From Hoeflea ulvae (GTDB lineage Bacteria; Pseudomonadota; Alphaproteobacteria; Rhizobiales; Rhizobiaceae): a stretch of DNA of 64,000 bases. The notes beneath the pieces are model-generated. The model made no database searches, was not told where the DNA came from, and saw nothing but the letters and a program-made list of their open reading frames with translations. The stretch's first letter is position 1. Each line of letters opens with the position of its first letter. Below are positions 41,351 to 51,070 of this stretch, piece by piece. The translations under genes were made by a program, and so were the position numbers. The stretch covers positions 2,177,501 through 2,241,500 of the forward strand of contig NZ_JAOVZQ010000001.1 in assembly GCF_026619435.1 (NCBI RefSeq), in the 5' to 3' direction.

Positions 41351-44300
41351 ATGGCGACAATCTTGTTGCAGGTGGCCGGCGCCGCCGTCGGCGGCATTTT
41401 CGGACCGGTCGGCACGGCGATCGGATCGGCCATCGGCGCCACTGTTGGCGGCATGCTCGACACCTCCCTGATCAATTCCACCCGCACCATTTCCGGCCGT
41501 GGCTTGAGCGGCGCGCGCATTCCTTCGGCCGATGAAGGATCGCCGATCCTGAGGGTGCATGGCTCGATGCGGGTTGCCGGAACACTGATCTGGGCGACGC
41601 GGTTTGAGGAAACCGTCACCCAGGAACGGCAGGGCGGCAAGGGCAGGGGCGCGAAGGTCGAAAGCTATCAGTACCACGCCAATTTCGCACTCGGCCTGTG
41701 CGAAGGCCCGATCGCCGCGATCCGCCGGGTCTGGGCCGACGGGCGCGAGCTGGATCTCGACAGCCTCGAGATGCGGATTTATCGCGGCACGGCGACGCAA
41801 TTGCCCGATCCGTTGATCGAGGCCAAGCAGGGGGCTGGCAAGGTTCCGGCCTGGCGCGGGCTTGCCTATGTGGTGTTCGAGCGGCTGCCGCTGGATGATT
41901 TTGGCAACCGCATTCCGGCGTTGCAGTTTGAGGTGGTCCGTCCGGTTGGCGCGCTGGAACCGGCGATCAAGGCGGTGGCGCTGATCCCCGGATCGACCGA
42001 ACATGGCTATGCAACCACCCCGGTGCGCGAAAGCCTTGGGGTGGGTGCTGCGCGGGTGCTCAACCGCAACATGCGCCAGGCGTCAACCGATTGGGCCCAG
42101 TCGCTCGATGAGCTGCAGGCACTGTGCCCGAATCTCAAATCCGTGGCGCTGGTCTCGGCCTGGTTCGGCGATGATCTGCGTGCCAGCCATTGCCGGTTCC
42201 GTCCCGGCGTCGAGGTGGTGGCGCGCAGTGATGAAACCCGGCCCTGGAAGGTGGGCGGACTCACCCGCGCCACGGCGCATCTGGTTTCCACCAAGGATGG
42301 CGGCCCTGCCTATGGCGGCACGCCGGATGACCGGGCAATCATCGAGGCGATCCGCGATCTCAAGGCCCGCGGGCTCGAGGTGGTGCTCTATCCCTTCGTG
42401 CTGATGGATGTGCCCGACGGCAATGGCCTGCCCGACCCGCAGGGCGGCAGCCAGCAACCGGTCTATCCCCGGCGCGGCCGCATGACCGCGAGCCCGGCGC
42501 CGGGACAGCCCGGCACGCCCGATGGCACGGCGGCGATGCGCAGCCAGATTGCAGCGCTATGCGGCACGGCGGCGGTCAGCGATTTTTCCATCAGTGGCGA
42601 CACGGTGAGCTGGACCGGCGGTGACGAGGGCTACCGCCGCTTTGTTCTGCATCACGCAGCCCTGGTCCAGGCGGCCGGCGGTGTCGACGGTTTCGTCATC
42701 GGCTCGGAGATGATCGGCCTGACGCGGCTGCGCGATCACAATGGCGCGTTCCCCTTTGTCGATGAGCTGATCGAACTGGCAGCGGATGTGAAGGCGATGC
42801 TGGGGGCGTCGACCCTGGTGACCTATGCCGCCGATTGGACCGAATATGCCGGCTACCGGCCCGCTGACGGCTCCGGCAATGTCCATTTCAATCTCGATCC
42901 GCTGTGGGCGCATCCTGCCATCGGTGCAGTGGCGATCGACAATTACATGCCCTTGAGCGACTGGCGCGACAGCGATCTTGCCGGCGGCAATCCCGATGGC
43001 GCCCGCAGCGGCAATGATATCCGGGCGCTGGGCGAGGCGATCGAGGGCGGGGAGGGATATGACTGGTACTATGCCGATGAGGCAGGCAGGGCGGCCCGCG
43101 CGCGTCTGCCGATCAGTGACGGGCTTGGCGGCAAGGACTGGGTCTACCGGGTCAAGGATCTGCGCGGCTGGTGGCAGAACCAGCATTTTGACCGGATCGG
43201 CGGCAGCGAGGCCGCGAGCCCCAGCCCCTGGGTTCCCGGCTCCAAGCCGATCTGGTTTACCGAGCTCGGCTGCCCGGCGGTCGACAAGGGTGCGGCGCAG
43301 CCCAATCTGTTTCCCGATCCGAAATCCTCCGAAGGTGCGATCCCCTGGTACTCGAATGGCGGGCGCGACGACCTGGCCCAGCGCGCCTTTCTGGAAGCGC
43401 ATCTGGCGCATTGGTCCGGCGCGGCCAATGCCGATGGCATGGTCGATACCGACCACATTCACCTGTGGACCTGGGATGCACGGCCGTTTCCGGCCTTTCC
43501 GCTGTCCTCTGCGGTGTGGTCGGACGGCGCCAATTGGCGCACCGGCCATTGGCTCAACGGGCGCCTTGGCACGGTGGCGTTGAAGGATCTGATTGCCGCG
43601 GTGCTCGGCGAGGCCGGGATGACGGATTTCGATGTCGATCGCGTCGACGGCATGGTCAGCGGACATGTGATCTCCGAACCGGCATCCGCGCGTGCGGTGC
43701 TGGCGCCGCTGGTCGACGCCTTCTGCATCGATGTGCGCGAAGGTCCGCAGGGCCTGGAATTCGTCTCACGGCTGACGGCGGGCGCAGCTGCGCTGGAGAT
43801 CGATGCAGTTGCCGAAGCCGAGGCGGGTGCGCTGTTTGAGGAAACGCGCGGCGAAATCAGCGAATTTGCCAATGAGGCTGTGCTGCTTTCCGCCGATCCG
43901 ATGGTTGACTACGCGTCCGCCTCGGCACGCTCGCGGCGGCTTGAGGGAGAGCCGGTGCGCCAGCGCGACATGCCATTGAGCCTGGCAATCGAGCCGGGGC
44001 TGGCGCGGATGACCGCGGACCGCTGGCTGCATGATCACCGTCTGCAGCGCCGCCGCCTGCGCTTTGCGATGCCGCCGCAATCCGCAGCCCTGCAGCCCGG
44101 CGACACCGTTCGGTTCGGGCTCGAAAACGCCCCGCGCGGCCGCTACCGGATCACCCGTATCGAGGATAGCGAGATGCGCCGGATCGAGGCAGTGGCGCAT
44201 GCCCCGGCGGGCTCGGGTGTCGTGGTGGAGCCTTTTGTCAGCCACGCGCCCGATGACGCCAACGCCTTCTTTGCGCCGGAGATCGTCTTTCTCGATCTGC

Positions 44301-45199
44301 CGGTGCTCTCCGGCACTGACGAGAGCGGTTGGGCGCGGGCAGGGGCGCTTGCCATTCCCTGGAGGCAGATCGTTCTTTCCAGTTCGGTGGAGGCCGAGGG
44401 ATTTGCCGCCCGCGCAAGGCTGGATGCGCCGGCGCGGATCGGCGTGCTGGCCGAAGCCTTGCCGGCCGGAGACAGCGAAGGCCGTTTCGATCACTCCGCG
44501 GTGCTTGAGGTCGATCTGGCCTTTGGCAGTCTCTCCACCGCCAGCCGTCTGTCGGTTCTCAATGGCGCCAATGCGGCGGCGGTCGGGTCGCAGGCCGGTA
44601 TCTGGGAGATCGTCCAGTTCGAGACCGCCGAGGAAATTCTGGCCGGGCGCTGGCGGCTCACAGGCTTGCTGCGCGGACAGGCTGGAACCGACGACGCCAT
44701 GCGCGCCGGCGCTGCGAAGGGCGCGCGCTTCATTATGCTCGACAATGCCGTGGCACCACTCAACCTGACGCTGGATGAAGCCGGCCGCGCGCTCAACTGG
44801 ATCGCCGAAGCATCGGGCGCCGCGGCTGGCGCGGCGGCGCCGGTGAGCTTTGCCGGCGGTGAGCGGGCGCTCACGCCGCTGTCGCCGGTGCATCTGCGCG
44901 CCGTCCGTCAGGCCGGTGGCATCGCGCTCTCCTGGATACGCCGCGGGCGCTTGTCGGCCGACAGCTGGGTCGCGGCTGAGGTCGCCAATGACGAGGGTTT
45001 TGAGCGCTACCGGCTGGAGATCCTCGACGCCGGTACGGCAATCCGCACGGTCGAAACCGAGACGCCGGGCTGGCTTTATCCGGCAGCCGACGAGATTGCC
45101 GACTTCGGCTCGGCCCGGCCCTCGCTGAGTTTCCGCGTGGCGCAGGCAGGCAAGCGCGTGCCCTGGGGCGTGGCGCGGACGGCGACACTCGAAATCTGA
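41351..45199 (+). CDS. GTA g15: large hub/tail-fibre protein with TIM-barrel domain
   Basis: A 1282-residue protein, the megatron that forms the tail tip and recognises the recipient. It begins MATILLQVAGAAVGGIFGPV, a Gly-rich hydrophobic stretch. A TIM-barrel-like domain spans about residues 380-720 (FVIGSEMIGLTRLRD, VTYAADWTEYAGYR, FNLDPLWAHPAIGAVAIDNYMPL, IWFTELGCPAVDKGAAQPN). This is followed by phage tail domains (residues 790-980: PMVDYASASARSR, FAMPPQSAALQPGDTVRFG, GRYRITRIEDSEMRRIEA) and a C-terminal part with WEIVQFETAEEILAGRWRL and a beta-rich end. It is of normal family length. Confidence 0.92.
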   Translation: MATILLQVAGAAVGGIFGPVGTAIGSAIGATVGGMLDTSLINSTRTISGRGLSGARIPSADEGSPILRVHGSMRVAGTLIWATRFEETVTQERQGGKGRGAKVESYQYHANFALGLCEGPIAAIRRVWADGRELDLDSLEMRIYRGTATQLPDPLIEAKQGAGKVPAWRGLAYVVFERLPLDDFGNRIPALQFEVVRPVGALEPAIKAVALIPGSTEHGYATTPVRESLGVGAARVLNRNMRQASTDWAQSLDELQALCPNLKSVALVSAWFGDDLRASHCRFRPGVEVVARSDETRPWKVGGLTRATAHLVSTKDGGPAYGGTPDDRAIIEAIRDLKARGLEVVLYPFVLMDVPDGNGLPDPQGGSQQPVYPRRGRMTASPAPGQPGTPDGTAAMRSQIAALCGTAAVSDFSISGDTVSWTGGDEGYRRFVLHHAALVQAAGGVDGFVIGSEMIGLTRLRDHNGAFPFVDELIELAADVKAMLGASTLVTYAADWTEYAGYRPADGSGNVHFNLDPLWAHPAIGAVAIDNYMPLSDWRDSDLAGGNPDGARSGNDIRALGEAIEGGEGYDWYYADEAGRAARARLPISDGLGGKDWVYRVKDLRGWWQNQHFDRIGGSEAASPSPWVPGSKPIWFTELGCPAVDKGAAQPNLFPDPKSSEGAIPWYSNGGRDDLAQRAFLEAHLAHWSGAANADGMVDTDHIHLWTWDARPFPAFPLSSAVWSDGANWRTGHWLNGRLGTVALKDLIAAVLGEAGMTDFDVDRVDGMVSGHVISEPASARAVLAPLVDAFCIDVREGPQGLEFVSRLTAGAAALEIDAVAEAEAGALFEETRGEISEFANEAVLLSADPMVDYASASARSRRLEGEPVRQRDMPLSLAIEPGLARMTADRWLHDHRLQRRRLRFAMPPQSAALQPGDTVRFGLENAPRGRYRITRIEDSEMRRIEAVAHAPAGSGVVVEPFVSHAPDDANAFFAPEIVFLDLPVLSGTDESGWARAGALAIPWRQIVLSSSVEAEGFAARARLDAPARIGVLAEALPAGDSEGRFDHSAVLEVDLAFGSLSTASRLSVLNGANAAAVGSQAGIWEIVQFETAEEILAGRWRLTGLLRGQAGTDDAMRAGAAKGARFIMLDNAVAPLNLTLDEAGRALNWIAEASGAAAGAAAPVSFAGGERALTPLSPVHLRAVRQAGGIALSWIRRGRLSADSWVAAEVANDEGFERYRLEILDAGTAIRTVETETPGWLYPAADEIADFGSARPSLSFRVAQAGKRVPWGVARTATLEI

Positions 45200-45226
45200 T
45201 CACCCCGAACCTGAAAGGATTTTTCC

Positions 45227-45433
45227 ATGACCGACAGCAAACCCTGGTGGCAATCCAAGACCCTGTGGGGCGCCATTGTCACGCTTGGCTCCGCGGGTCT
45301 CGGACTGGCCGGACTTGACGTGAGCGATGCCGATCGCGAGGCCCTGATCGAGCTTTTGACCTCGCTTGGCGCCGCCATCGGCGGGCTGATGGCGATTTTC
45401 GGACGGATCACGGCGAAGAACCGGATCGGCTGA
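45227..45433 (+). CDS. Small membrane protein at the end of the GTA cluster (holin-like)
   Basis: A 68-residue protein. PWWQSKTLWGAIVTLGSAGL is followed by a second hydrophobic segment (LTSLGAAIGGLMAIFGRITA), a common layout in small phage and GTA membrane proteins with an N-terminal KTxWG motif. The ribosome site is GAAAGGA before ATG. It lies 27 bases after g15, so it probably belongs to the GTA transcript. A holin or pinholin role is suggested only by size and position. Confidence 0.7.
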   Translation: MTDSKPWWQSKTLWGAIVTLGSAGLGLAGLDVSDADREALIELLTSLGAAIGGLMAIFGRITAKNRIG

Positions 45434-45534
45434 TGCCAAATAGCCGTTGCAGCCTGTTTCCATTCATTTGCGGTTCAGGCATGATCTTGTATCACTGGCT
45501 CCAAGATGAAGTACCAACCGTGTCAGGGCTGACG

Positions 45535-45822
45535 ATGACTATGAATTTGCTCAGTATTGGATTGATCGCAGTGCAGGCGGCAACGATGTCGCCGGTTGCC
45601 GCGCCATCGACCGGTCTGCAGGCGCCCGACGGCACCGCGATCGTGCAGGTCGCTGCCGATTGCTCCGGTGCTGCCGCTCAGGTTGTCAGCCAGACCGGCG
45701 GGCAACTGCTCTCCGCGTCGGCCAGGAACAGCGGCGGCCAGGTGGTCTGCGAGATCACCGTGCTGGTTCCGGGCAACGGCTCTGACCGGCCGAAGAAGGT
45801 GACCGTCCAGGTCCCGCAATAG
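45535..45822 (+). CDS. feuN: Small periplasmic protein, candidate FeuN
   Basis: A 95-residue secreted protein: signal peptide about 1-22 (MTMNLLSIGLIAVQAATMSP), then a domain with two cysteines (ADCSGAAAQVVSQTGGQLLS and VVCEITVLVPG). It lies just upstream of the response regulator and kinase that match FeuP and FeuQ. In Sinorhizobium, FeuN is a small periplasmic inhibitor of FeuQ encoded by the first gene of feuNPQ; size, export and position agree. A frame that starts further upstream exists, but this Met gives the signal peptide. Confidence 0.7.
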   Translation: MTMNLLSIGLIAVQAATMSPVAAPSTGLQAPDGTAIVQVAADCSGAAAQVVSQTGGQLLSASARNSGGQVVCEITVLVPGNGSDRPKKVTVQVPQ

Positions 45823-45978
45823 GGGCCTTCCAGCCGGGCGCCGGGGGCGCCGGGTTCCACGCAATCGCAAACTGTCCGGAATGCGCGAGTCGGTGCATGA
45901 TAGGGCGGCGCGCCCGAACAGGCGAAAGGTCCGTCACGGGCAGGGCGCCGGCAAACCAAACCAAGCGGGGCAAGACAC

Positions 45979-46665
45979 GTGCGCATATTGATTGTCGAGG
46001 ATGACAAGGATCTCAATCGCCAACTGGCCGACGCGCTGCTTGAGCAGGGCTATGTGGTGGACCGCGCCTATGATGGCGAGGAAGGTCATTTCCTTGGCGA
46101 CACCGAACCCTATGACGCGGTGATCCTCGATATCGGTCTGCCGGAGATGGATGGCGTCACCGTTTTGGAAAAATGGCGGGCGAATGCCCGGATCATGCCG
46201 GTGCTGATCCTGACCGCCCGCGACCGCTGGAGCGACAAGGTCGCCGGCATCGATGCGGGAGCCGATGACTATGTCACCAAACCGTTTCATGTCGAGGAAG
46301 TGCTGGCGCGGATCCGCGCGCTGATCCGCCGGGCATCCGGCCACGCCTCCTCGGAGATCTCCTGCGGTCCGGTGCGCCTGGATACCAAGGCGTCGAAAGC
46401 CAGCGTTGACGGCGTCACCCTGAAACTGACCAGCCATGAATACCGCCTGCTGTCCTATCTGATGCATCACATGGGCGAGGTGGTGTCGCGCACCGAGCTG
46501 GTCGAACATATGTATGACCAGGATTTCGACAGGGATTCCAATACGATTGAAGTGTTTGTCGGCCGGCTGCGCAAGAAGATCGGCGTCGAGCTGATCGAAA
46601 CCGTGCGCGGACTTGGCTACCGGATGGTGCCGCCCGAAACCGCGGATGCAGGCAAGGCGGGATGA
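45979..46665 (+). CDS. feuP: OmpR-family response regulator FeuP
   Basis: A 228-residue regulator with a GTG start. The receiver has Asp8-Asp9, phospho-acceptor Asp51 (VILDIGLPEMDG), and Lys101 (YVTKPFH). The winged-helix DNA-binding domain has TLKLTSHEYRLLSYLMHHMG and FDRDSNTIEVFVGRLRKKIG. The GEEGHFLGDTEPYDAVILD and RDRWSDKVAGIDAGADDYV stretches match FeuP of Sinorhizobium as I remember it. FeuP activates genes for cyclic glucan export and osmoadaptation. The gene overlaps feuQ by four bases (ATGA). Confidence 0.88.
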   Translation: MRILIVEDDKDLNRQLADALLEQGYVVDRAYDGEEGHFLGDTEPYDAVILDIGLPEMDGVTVLEKWRANARIMPVLILTARDRWSDKVAGIDAGADDYVTKPFHVEEVLARIRALIRRASGHASSEISCGPVRLDTKASKASVDGVTLKLTSHEYRLLSYLMHHMGEVVSRTELVEHMYDQDFDRDSNTIEVFVGRLRKKIGVELIETVRGLGYRMVPPETADAGKAG

Positions 46666-48044
46666 AACGCGGCTCTCTCACCGCACGCGTCCTGCTGTTT
46701 GCATCGGTCTGGGCGGTGATCGCGCTGGTCGCCATCGCCATCGTGATTTCGCAGCTCTACCGGACCGGCAGCGAGCGCGCCTTTGGCGACCTGCTGCGGG
46801 CCCATCTCAACAGTGTCATCAATGCAGTCACCATCGACGCCAATGGCCAGCTGTCGGGCAATCTGCAACTGGGCGACCTGGTGTTCGAACAGCCCGGAAG
46901 CGGCTGGATCTGGCTGGTCGAGCCGCTCGGTGATCTGGCAAGCCCGCGACTGGCTTCGGTCTCGATCGGCGAGGGCACCATTGCCGTGCCGCCTGTCTCC
47001 GAATTGCCGTTCAACGAGCGCTATCAGCGCAGCTATGCAGCCCGCGACGACCAGGGCAATCGGCTCGAGGTGGTTGAAACCGAAGTCGAGCTCGATGCCG
47101 AGGGGCACGCGGCGCGCTTCCGCGTGGCCGGCAATCGAGAAGTGCTCGAGGACGAGATCGCCGAATTTTCGGGCAATCTCTATCTGGTGCTGGCGCTGTT
47201 CGGCATCGGCAGTCTGCTGGTCAACGCCGTGGCCATTCTCTACGGCCTGCGCCCGCTCGATCATGCCCGTCAGGCGCTGGGCAGAATCCGCGCCGGCGAG
47301 GCGCAGCAGCTCGATGGCACCTTCCCCCGCGAAATCGCCCCGCTGGCCGGAGAGATCAATGAACTGATCAGCGCCAACCAGCGGGTGGTCGAGCGCGCGC
47401 GCATGCAGGTCGGCAATCTGGCACATTCGCTGAAAACCCCGATTGCGGTCCTGATCAACGAATCCCGCGACATGACTCCGGCGCATGGCGCCTTGGTGCG
47501 CGCCCAGGCCGAGACCATGCAGGCGCAGGTCCAGACCTATCTCGACAGGGCCCGCATCGCGGCCCAGCGCGGCAGCGTGCTGGCCCGGACCGAGGCGGCA
47601 CCGGTGATCGAGCGGCTGATCAGGGTGATGGCCAAGCTGAATCCGGATCTGTCGTTTTCCACCGACATCGAACCAGGCCATGCGGTGCTGGCCATGGAAA
47701 CCCAGGATCTGGAGGAAGCGCTGGGCAATCTGGTCGAGAATGCCGCCAAATTCGCCCGTACCGGTGTTGCCGTCAGGCTGCGGCCGGTGCCCGTGGGCGA
47801 GGGCCAGCGACAGATGTTCCGCATCGATATCGACGATGACGGGCCGGGCCTTGACGAGACCGGCATGCGCGAGGCGGTGAAGCGCGGCCGCAGGCTCGAC
47901 GAATCCAAGCCCGGCACCGGTCTCGGGCTCTCCATCGTCGGCGAGATCGCATCCGAATACAAAGGCGATTTCACGCTGGCGCAGGCACCCTCGGGCGGAC
48001 TGTCGGCGCGGCTGACGCTGCCGGCGCTGATCACGCAGGCGTGA
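46662..48044 (+). CDS. feuQ: Sensor histidine kinase FeuQ
   Basis: A 460-residue membrane kinase. TM1 is at about 10-32, followed by a periplasmic domain (35-168), TM2 (172-194), a HAMP-like linker, the phospho-acceptor His255 in QVGNLAHSLKTPIAVLIN (HxLKTP, the CpxA/QseC-like type), and the ATPase domain with NLVENAAKFA, DDDGPGLDE, and GTGLGLSIVGEIA. It partners FeuP and is presumably inhibited by the upstream FeuN-like protein. Confidence 0.88.
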   Translation: MKRGSLTARVLLFASVWAVIALVAIAIVISQLYRTGSERAFGDLLRAHLNSVINAVTIDANGQLSGNLQLGDLVFEQPGSGWIWLVEPLGDLASPRLASVSIGEGTIAVPPVSELPFNERYQRSYAARDDQGNRLEVVETEVELDAEGHAARFRVAGNREVLEDEIAEFSGNLYLVLALFGIGSLLVNAVAILYGLRPLDHARQALGRIRAGEAQQLDGTFPREIAPLAGEINELISANQRVVERARMQVGNLAHSLKTPIAVLINESRDMTPAHGALVRAQAETMQAQVQTYLDRARIAAQRGSVLARTEAAPVIERLIRVMAKLNPDLSFSTDIEPGHAVLAMETQDLEEALGNLVENAAKFARTGVAVRLRPVPVGEGQRQMFRIDIDDDGPGLDETGMREAVKRGRRLDESKPGTGLGLSIVGEIASEYKGDFTLAQAPSGGLSARLTLPALITQA

Positions 48045-48220
48045 CCAGAGTTCAGCTCCGCGGACGGTGCCGGACCGGGACAGCACCAGGTAAAACAGCT
48101 ATGGTTGTTGCACGGCGGCAACGCACGTCACAATGCCGCCACACGTGCGCGGCAAACAGATATCGCACCATAACTCCGCATACCGGAGACGCTGTGCACT
48201 TGGTCAAGGACGGTAGCAGG

Positions 48221-48670
48221 ATGGCATATTCACTTTCGGGCATTGCGAAGCTGGTCTGTATCGTGGGAATTTCTGCGGCAGTGGCCGGCTGCACCGCCAC
48301 AGGCCGGGCGCGGCCCCTGGCGTTCGGGCCGGTGACGACCAGCTCAAGCGCCGGCAGCGGCGCCATTCTGACTGCTCTCAATGGCGGGATTCTGCCCCAG
48401 GGTGCTTCGAGCAGCCTGACCCAGCCCGACAGGCTGCGTGCGCTCGAGGCCGAGTACCAGGCGCTGGAGAAAACTCCGCTTGGCCAGAAGGTCGCCTGGA
48501 CCGGCCAGGCTGGCGGCACCGCCGGCGAGGTCTCGGCCGGCACGCCCTATCAGGTGGGACAGCAAAACTGCCGCCAATACACCCACAAGGCCACGATCGG
48601 GGGCGCTTCGGTGACCGGACAGGGTGCGGCTTGCCGCAACGAGGACGGAAGCTGGACGCCGCTGGGCTGA
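48221..48670 (+). CDS. Outer-membrane-type lipoprotein with a surface-antigen-like C-terminus
   Basis: A 149-residue lipoprotein. The signal peptide ends in a lipobox, AVAGC near residue 22, after IAKLVCIVGISAA. The C-terminal half has SAGTPYQVGQQNCRQYTHKA and ACRNEDGSWTPLG, as in the rickettsia 17-kDa antigen-like family of Rhizobiales. The start MAYSLSG has AAGGA eleven bases upstream; a longer frame begins near the feuQ stop. It is probably a separate transcript, since 170 bases separate it from feuQ. Confidence 0.8.
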   Translation: MAYSLSGIAKLVCIVGISAAVAGCTATGRARPLAFGPVTTSSSAGSGAILTALNGGILPQGASSSLTQPDRLRALEAEYQALEKTPLGQKVAWTGQAGGTAGEVSAGTPYQVGQQNCRQYTHKATIGGASVTGQGAACRNEDGSWTPLG

Positions 48671-48951
48671 CCTTGCTCCTCATAGGTTGATTTGGGTCAT
48701 GGCGCAGGCCGCCGCAATGATGTCCATTGTGTTCCGACGGGTTCATTCGAAAGACGATGGGCATGCGGCAGAATCAACGGCTCAGACGAATCCGGTGCGG
48801 GTCAGGTGAAGCCTGGCGCCCGGTTGTGGCCGGAAGTTGCCGGGCACGCCTTGCGGGTCGCGGCGAGCCATGGACGCGACCAAACGCCCCAATCGGTGGG
48901 CAGACGCCGATTGCGGTTGGAAAACACACAATGCTCGGATATTGAAACCAT

Positions 48952-50553
48952 ATGTTGTTCTGGGTAATCGCAGCCGTCATGACCGCCGCAGTGACCCTGG
49001 CCTTGCTCAGGCCAGTGGCGCGTAGCCGTAATTCCGGGCCGGATGTGCCGGAGCTGCATGATGTGGAAGTCTACCGCGACCAGTTGAGCGAGATCGACCG
49101 CGACCTCGCCGATGGCCTGGTCGAGCCGGCGCAGGCCGAGGTGGCGCGGACCGAAATTTCGCGGCGGCTGCTGGCGGCGGCCCGCAAGGGCGATGCGGCG
49201 ATGGCCGCCGACAGCCATGCCGAAAGCCGCGGATTGCGCCGGGTCGTGGTCACGGTGATTGCTATCTTCATGCCATTGGCCGCATTGACCGCCTATCTCG
49301 AGCTGGGCCGGCCGGACCTGCCGCAATTGCCGCTGTCAGCCCGGCTTCAGGCCCAGCCTGAGACCACCGACGTGGCCATGCTGATTGCCCAGGCGGAGCG
49401 GCATCTGGCGGAAAATCCCCGCGACGGGCGCGGCTGGGACGTGCTCGGACCGATCTATCTCAGAACCGGACGTTTCGAGGAATCGGCGACCGCCTTCCAG
49501 AAGGCGATATCGATTCTCGGGCCGTCCCCGGGCAGGCTTGCAAGCCTTGGCGAAGCGCTGTTTTCCGCCGCCGGCGGGGTCGTGACCGAAGAAGCCAGCC
49601 TGGCGTTCCAGACTGCCCGCGAGCTCGATTCATCCGATCCGAAACCGCAGTTCTTCCTGGCCGTCGCGCTGGCGCAGTCGGGCAAGACGGCGGAAGCGCG
49701 CGCCGCCTTCAACGGCATGCTGCAGACCGCACCCGCCGAGGCGCCCTGGATCCCTGCGGTGCAAAGCCAGCTCGCCGCGTTAGAAACCGGCACCGGCCCG
49801 GCGCAGTTGCAGGGCACCGGCACGGTGACGCCGCGTGATCCGACCGCCGCCGACATTGCCGCCGCCCAGAACATGAGCCCTGAACAGCGCCAGGCGATGA
49901 TCGGCTCGATGATCGACAATCTGGAAGCCAAGCTTGCCGAAAATCCCGATGATATCGCAGGATGGCTGCGGCTCGTGCAGTCGCATGTCGTCACCGGCGA
50001 TCGCGACCGGGCCCAGGCCGCCCTCGACCGCGCCATTGCAGCCTTCGCGCCGACGGGCAAGGAAAGCCAGGCCTTGAGCGAAATGGCCCGGGAACTGGGA
50101 CTCGTCGCCGGATCCATCCTTGGCGGCGTGCAGATGACGCCCGCCACCGGCAAGCGGGATGCGCAGGCCACCGAACGCTCGGCGGTTGCCAAGAACCCCT
50201 TCATCCTGCCGGGCGCAAGCGGCAGTCCTGCCGTTGTGGACGAACAGCCGACCGAATTGGGCGGACCATCCCAGGCCGATGTGGCGGCAGCCGCGGAGAT
50301 GCCGGCGGAAGACCGCACGGCGATGATCCGCAACATGGTTGCCTCGCTTGACGCCAAGCTCACCGACAATCCCGACAATATCGACGGCTGGCTGCGGCTG
50401 GTGCGGTCCTATGCCGTGCTGGGCGACCGCACTGCGGCCGAACAGGCGTTGAGCCGGGCCAGTGGATCGTTCCCCGCCGCCAGCGACGGCGGCCAGGCCC
50501 TGGCCCGGCTGGCGCTGCAACTCGGACTTGAACCTGTGGCGGAGGGCCAATGA
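48952..50553 (+). CDS. cycH: Cytochrome c biogenesis protein CycH (CcmI)
   Basis: A 533-residue protein that presents apocytochrome c to the haem lyase. The N-terminal TM (residues 1-20) and acidic heptad region ([20 protein letters not shown]) with a second TM (98-114) form the CcmI-1 part. The periplasmic part has TPR repeats ([20 protein letters not shown]). The C-terminus carries two copies of an about 66-residue unit (300-365 and 442-507) that begins ADIAAA/ADVAAA and contains a TPR-like GWLRLV helix. CcmI proteins are usually shorter. It leads the cycHJKL operon, with cycJ overlapping by four bases. Confidence 0.92.
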   Translation: MLFWVIAAVMTAAVTLALLRPVARSRNSGPDVPELHDVEVYRDQLSEIDRDLADGLVEPAQAEVARTEISRRLLAAARKGDAAMAADSHAESRGLRRVVVTVIAIFMPLAALTAYLELGRPDLPQLPLSARLQAQPETTDVAMLIAQAERHLAENPRDGRGWDVLGPIYLRTGRFEESATAFQKAISILGPSPGRLASLGEALFSAAGGVVTEEASLAFQTARELDSSDPKPQFFLAVALAQSGKTAEARAAFNGMLQTAPAEAPWIPAVQSQLAALETGTGPAQLQGTGTVTPRDPTAADIAAAQNMSPEQRQAMIGSMIDNLEAKLAENPDDIAGWLRLVQSHVVTGDRDRAQAALDRAIAAFAPTGKESQALSEMARELGLVAGSILGGVQMTPATGKRDAQATERSAVAKNPFILPGASGSPAVVDEQPTELGGPSQADVAAAAEMPAEDRTAMIRNMVASLDAKLTDNPDNIDGWLRLVRSYAVLGDRTAAEQALSRASGSFPAASDGGQALARLALQLGLEPVAEGQ

Positions 50554-51014
50554 ACCGCAAGCAGAAACGACTGTCGATCATTGCCGCCGGCGCGGTGTTC
50601 CTGATCGGGGCTGCGGCGCTGATCACCACGGCGCTGCGCGAGCAGATCGTGTTTTTCAATTCGCCCACCGACGTGCTGGCCCAGCCGCTGGCGCCGGGAA
50701 CCCGGGTGCGGCTCGGCGGACTGGTCGAGCAGGGCTCGGTCGAGCGCGGCGACAATTCGTCGGTGACGTTCCAGGTCACCGATACCAATGCCTCGGTCAA
50801 GGTGCGCTATGTCGGCATCCTGCCGGACCTGTTCCGCGAGGGGCAGGGCGTGGTCACCGAAGGGGTGTTTTCGGCTGAAGAAGGCACCTTCATGGCCGAC
50901 TCGGTTCTGGCCAAGCATGACGAGAACTACATGCCCAAGGAAGTTGCCGATTCGCTGAAGGCCCAGGGTGTCTGGCAGGATGGCGATCCGACGCCAGGTG
51001 TCGAGACCCAGTAA
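50550..51014 (+). CDS. cycJ: Cytochrome c haem chaperone CycJ (CcmE)
   Basis: A 154-residue haem chaperone with one TM near the N-terminus ([18 protein letters not shown]) and a periplasmic OB-fold. The haem is bound covalently by His123 in [10 protein letters not shown], with the usual Tyr127. It passes haem to CycK/CycL. It overlaps cycH by four bases. Confidence 0.96.
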   Translation: MNRKQKRLSIIAAGAVFLIGAAALITTALREQIVFFNSPTDVLAQPLAPGTRVRLGGLVEQGSVERGDNSSVTFQVTDTNASVKVRYVGILPDLFREGQGVVTEGVFSAEEGTFMADSVLAKHDENYMPKEVADSLKAQGVWQDGDPTPGVETQ

Positions 51015-51070
51015 ACCCGAAGATCGCCGACGCGGCAATCGCCGTGTCAGCTTGTGCAGGAGTGGACGCC

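Noticed and set aside
28807..45433. The locus as an active prophage
   Set aside because: No integrase, attachment sites, repressor or DNA replication genes; gene order is that of gene transfer agents.
46617..48086. 489-codon minus-strand ORF opposite feuQ
   Set aside because: The plus strand has an intact kinase with all motifs; the antisense frame has none.
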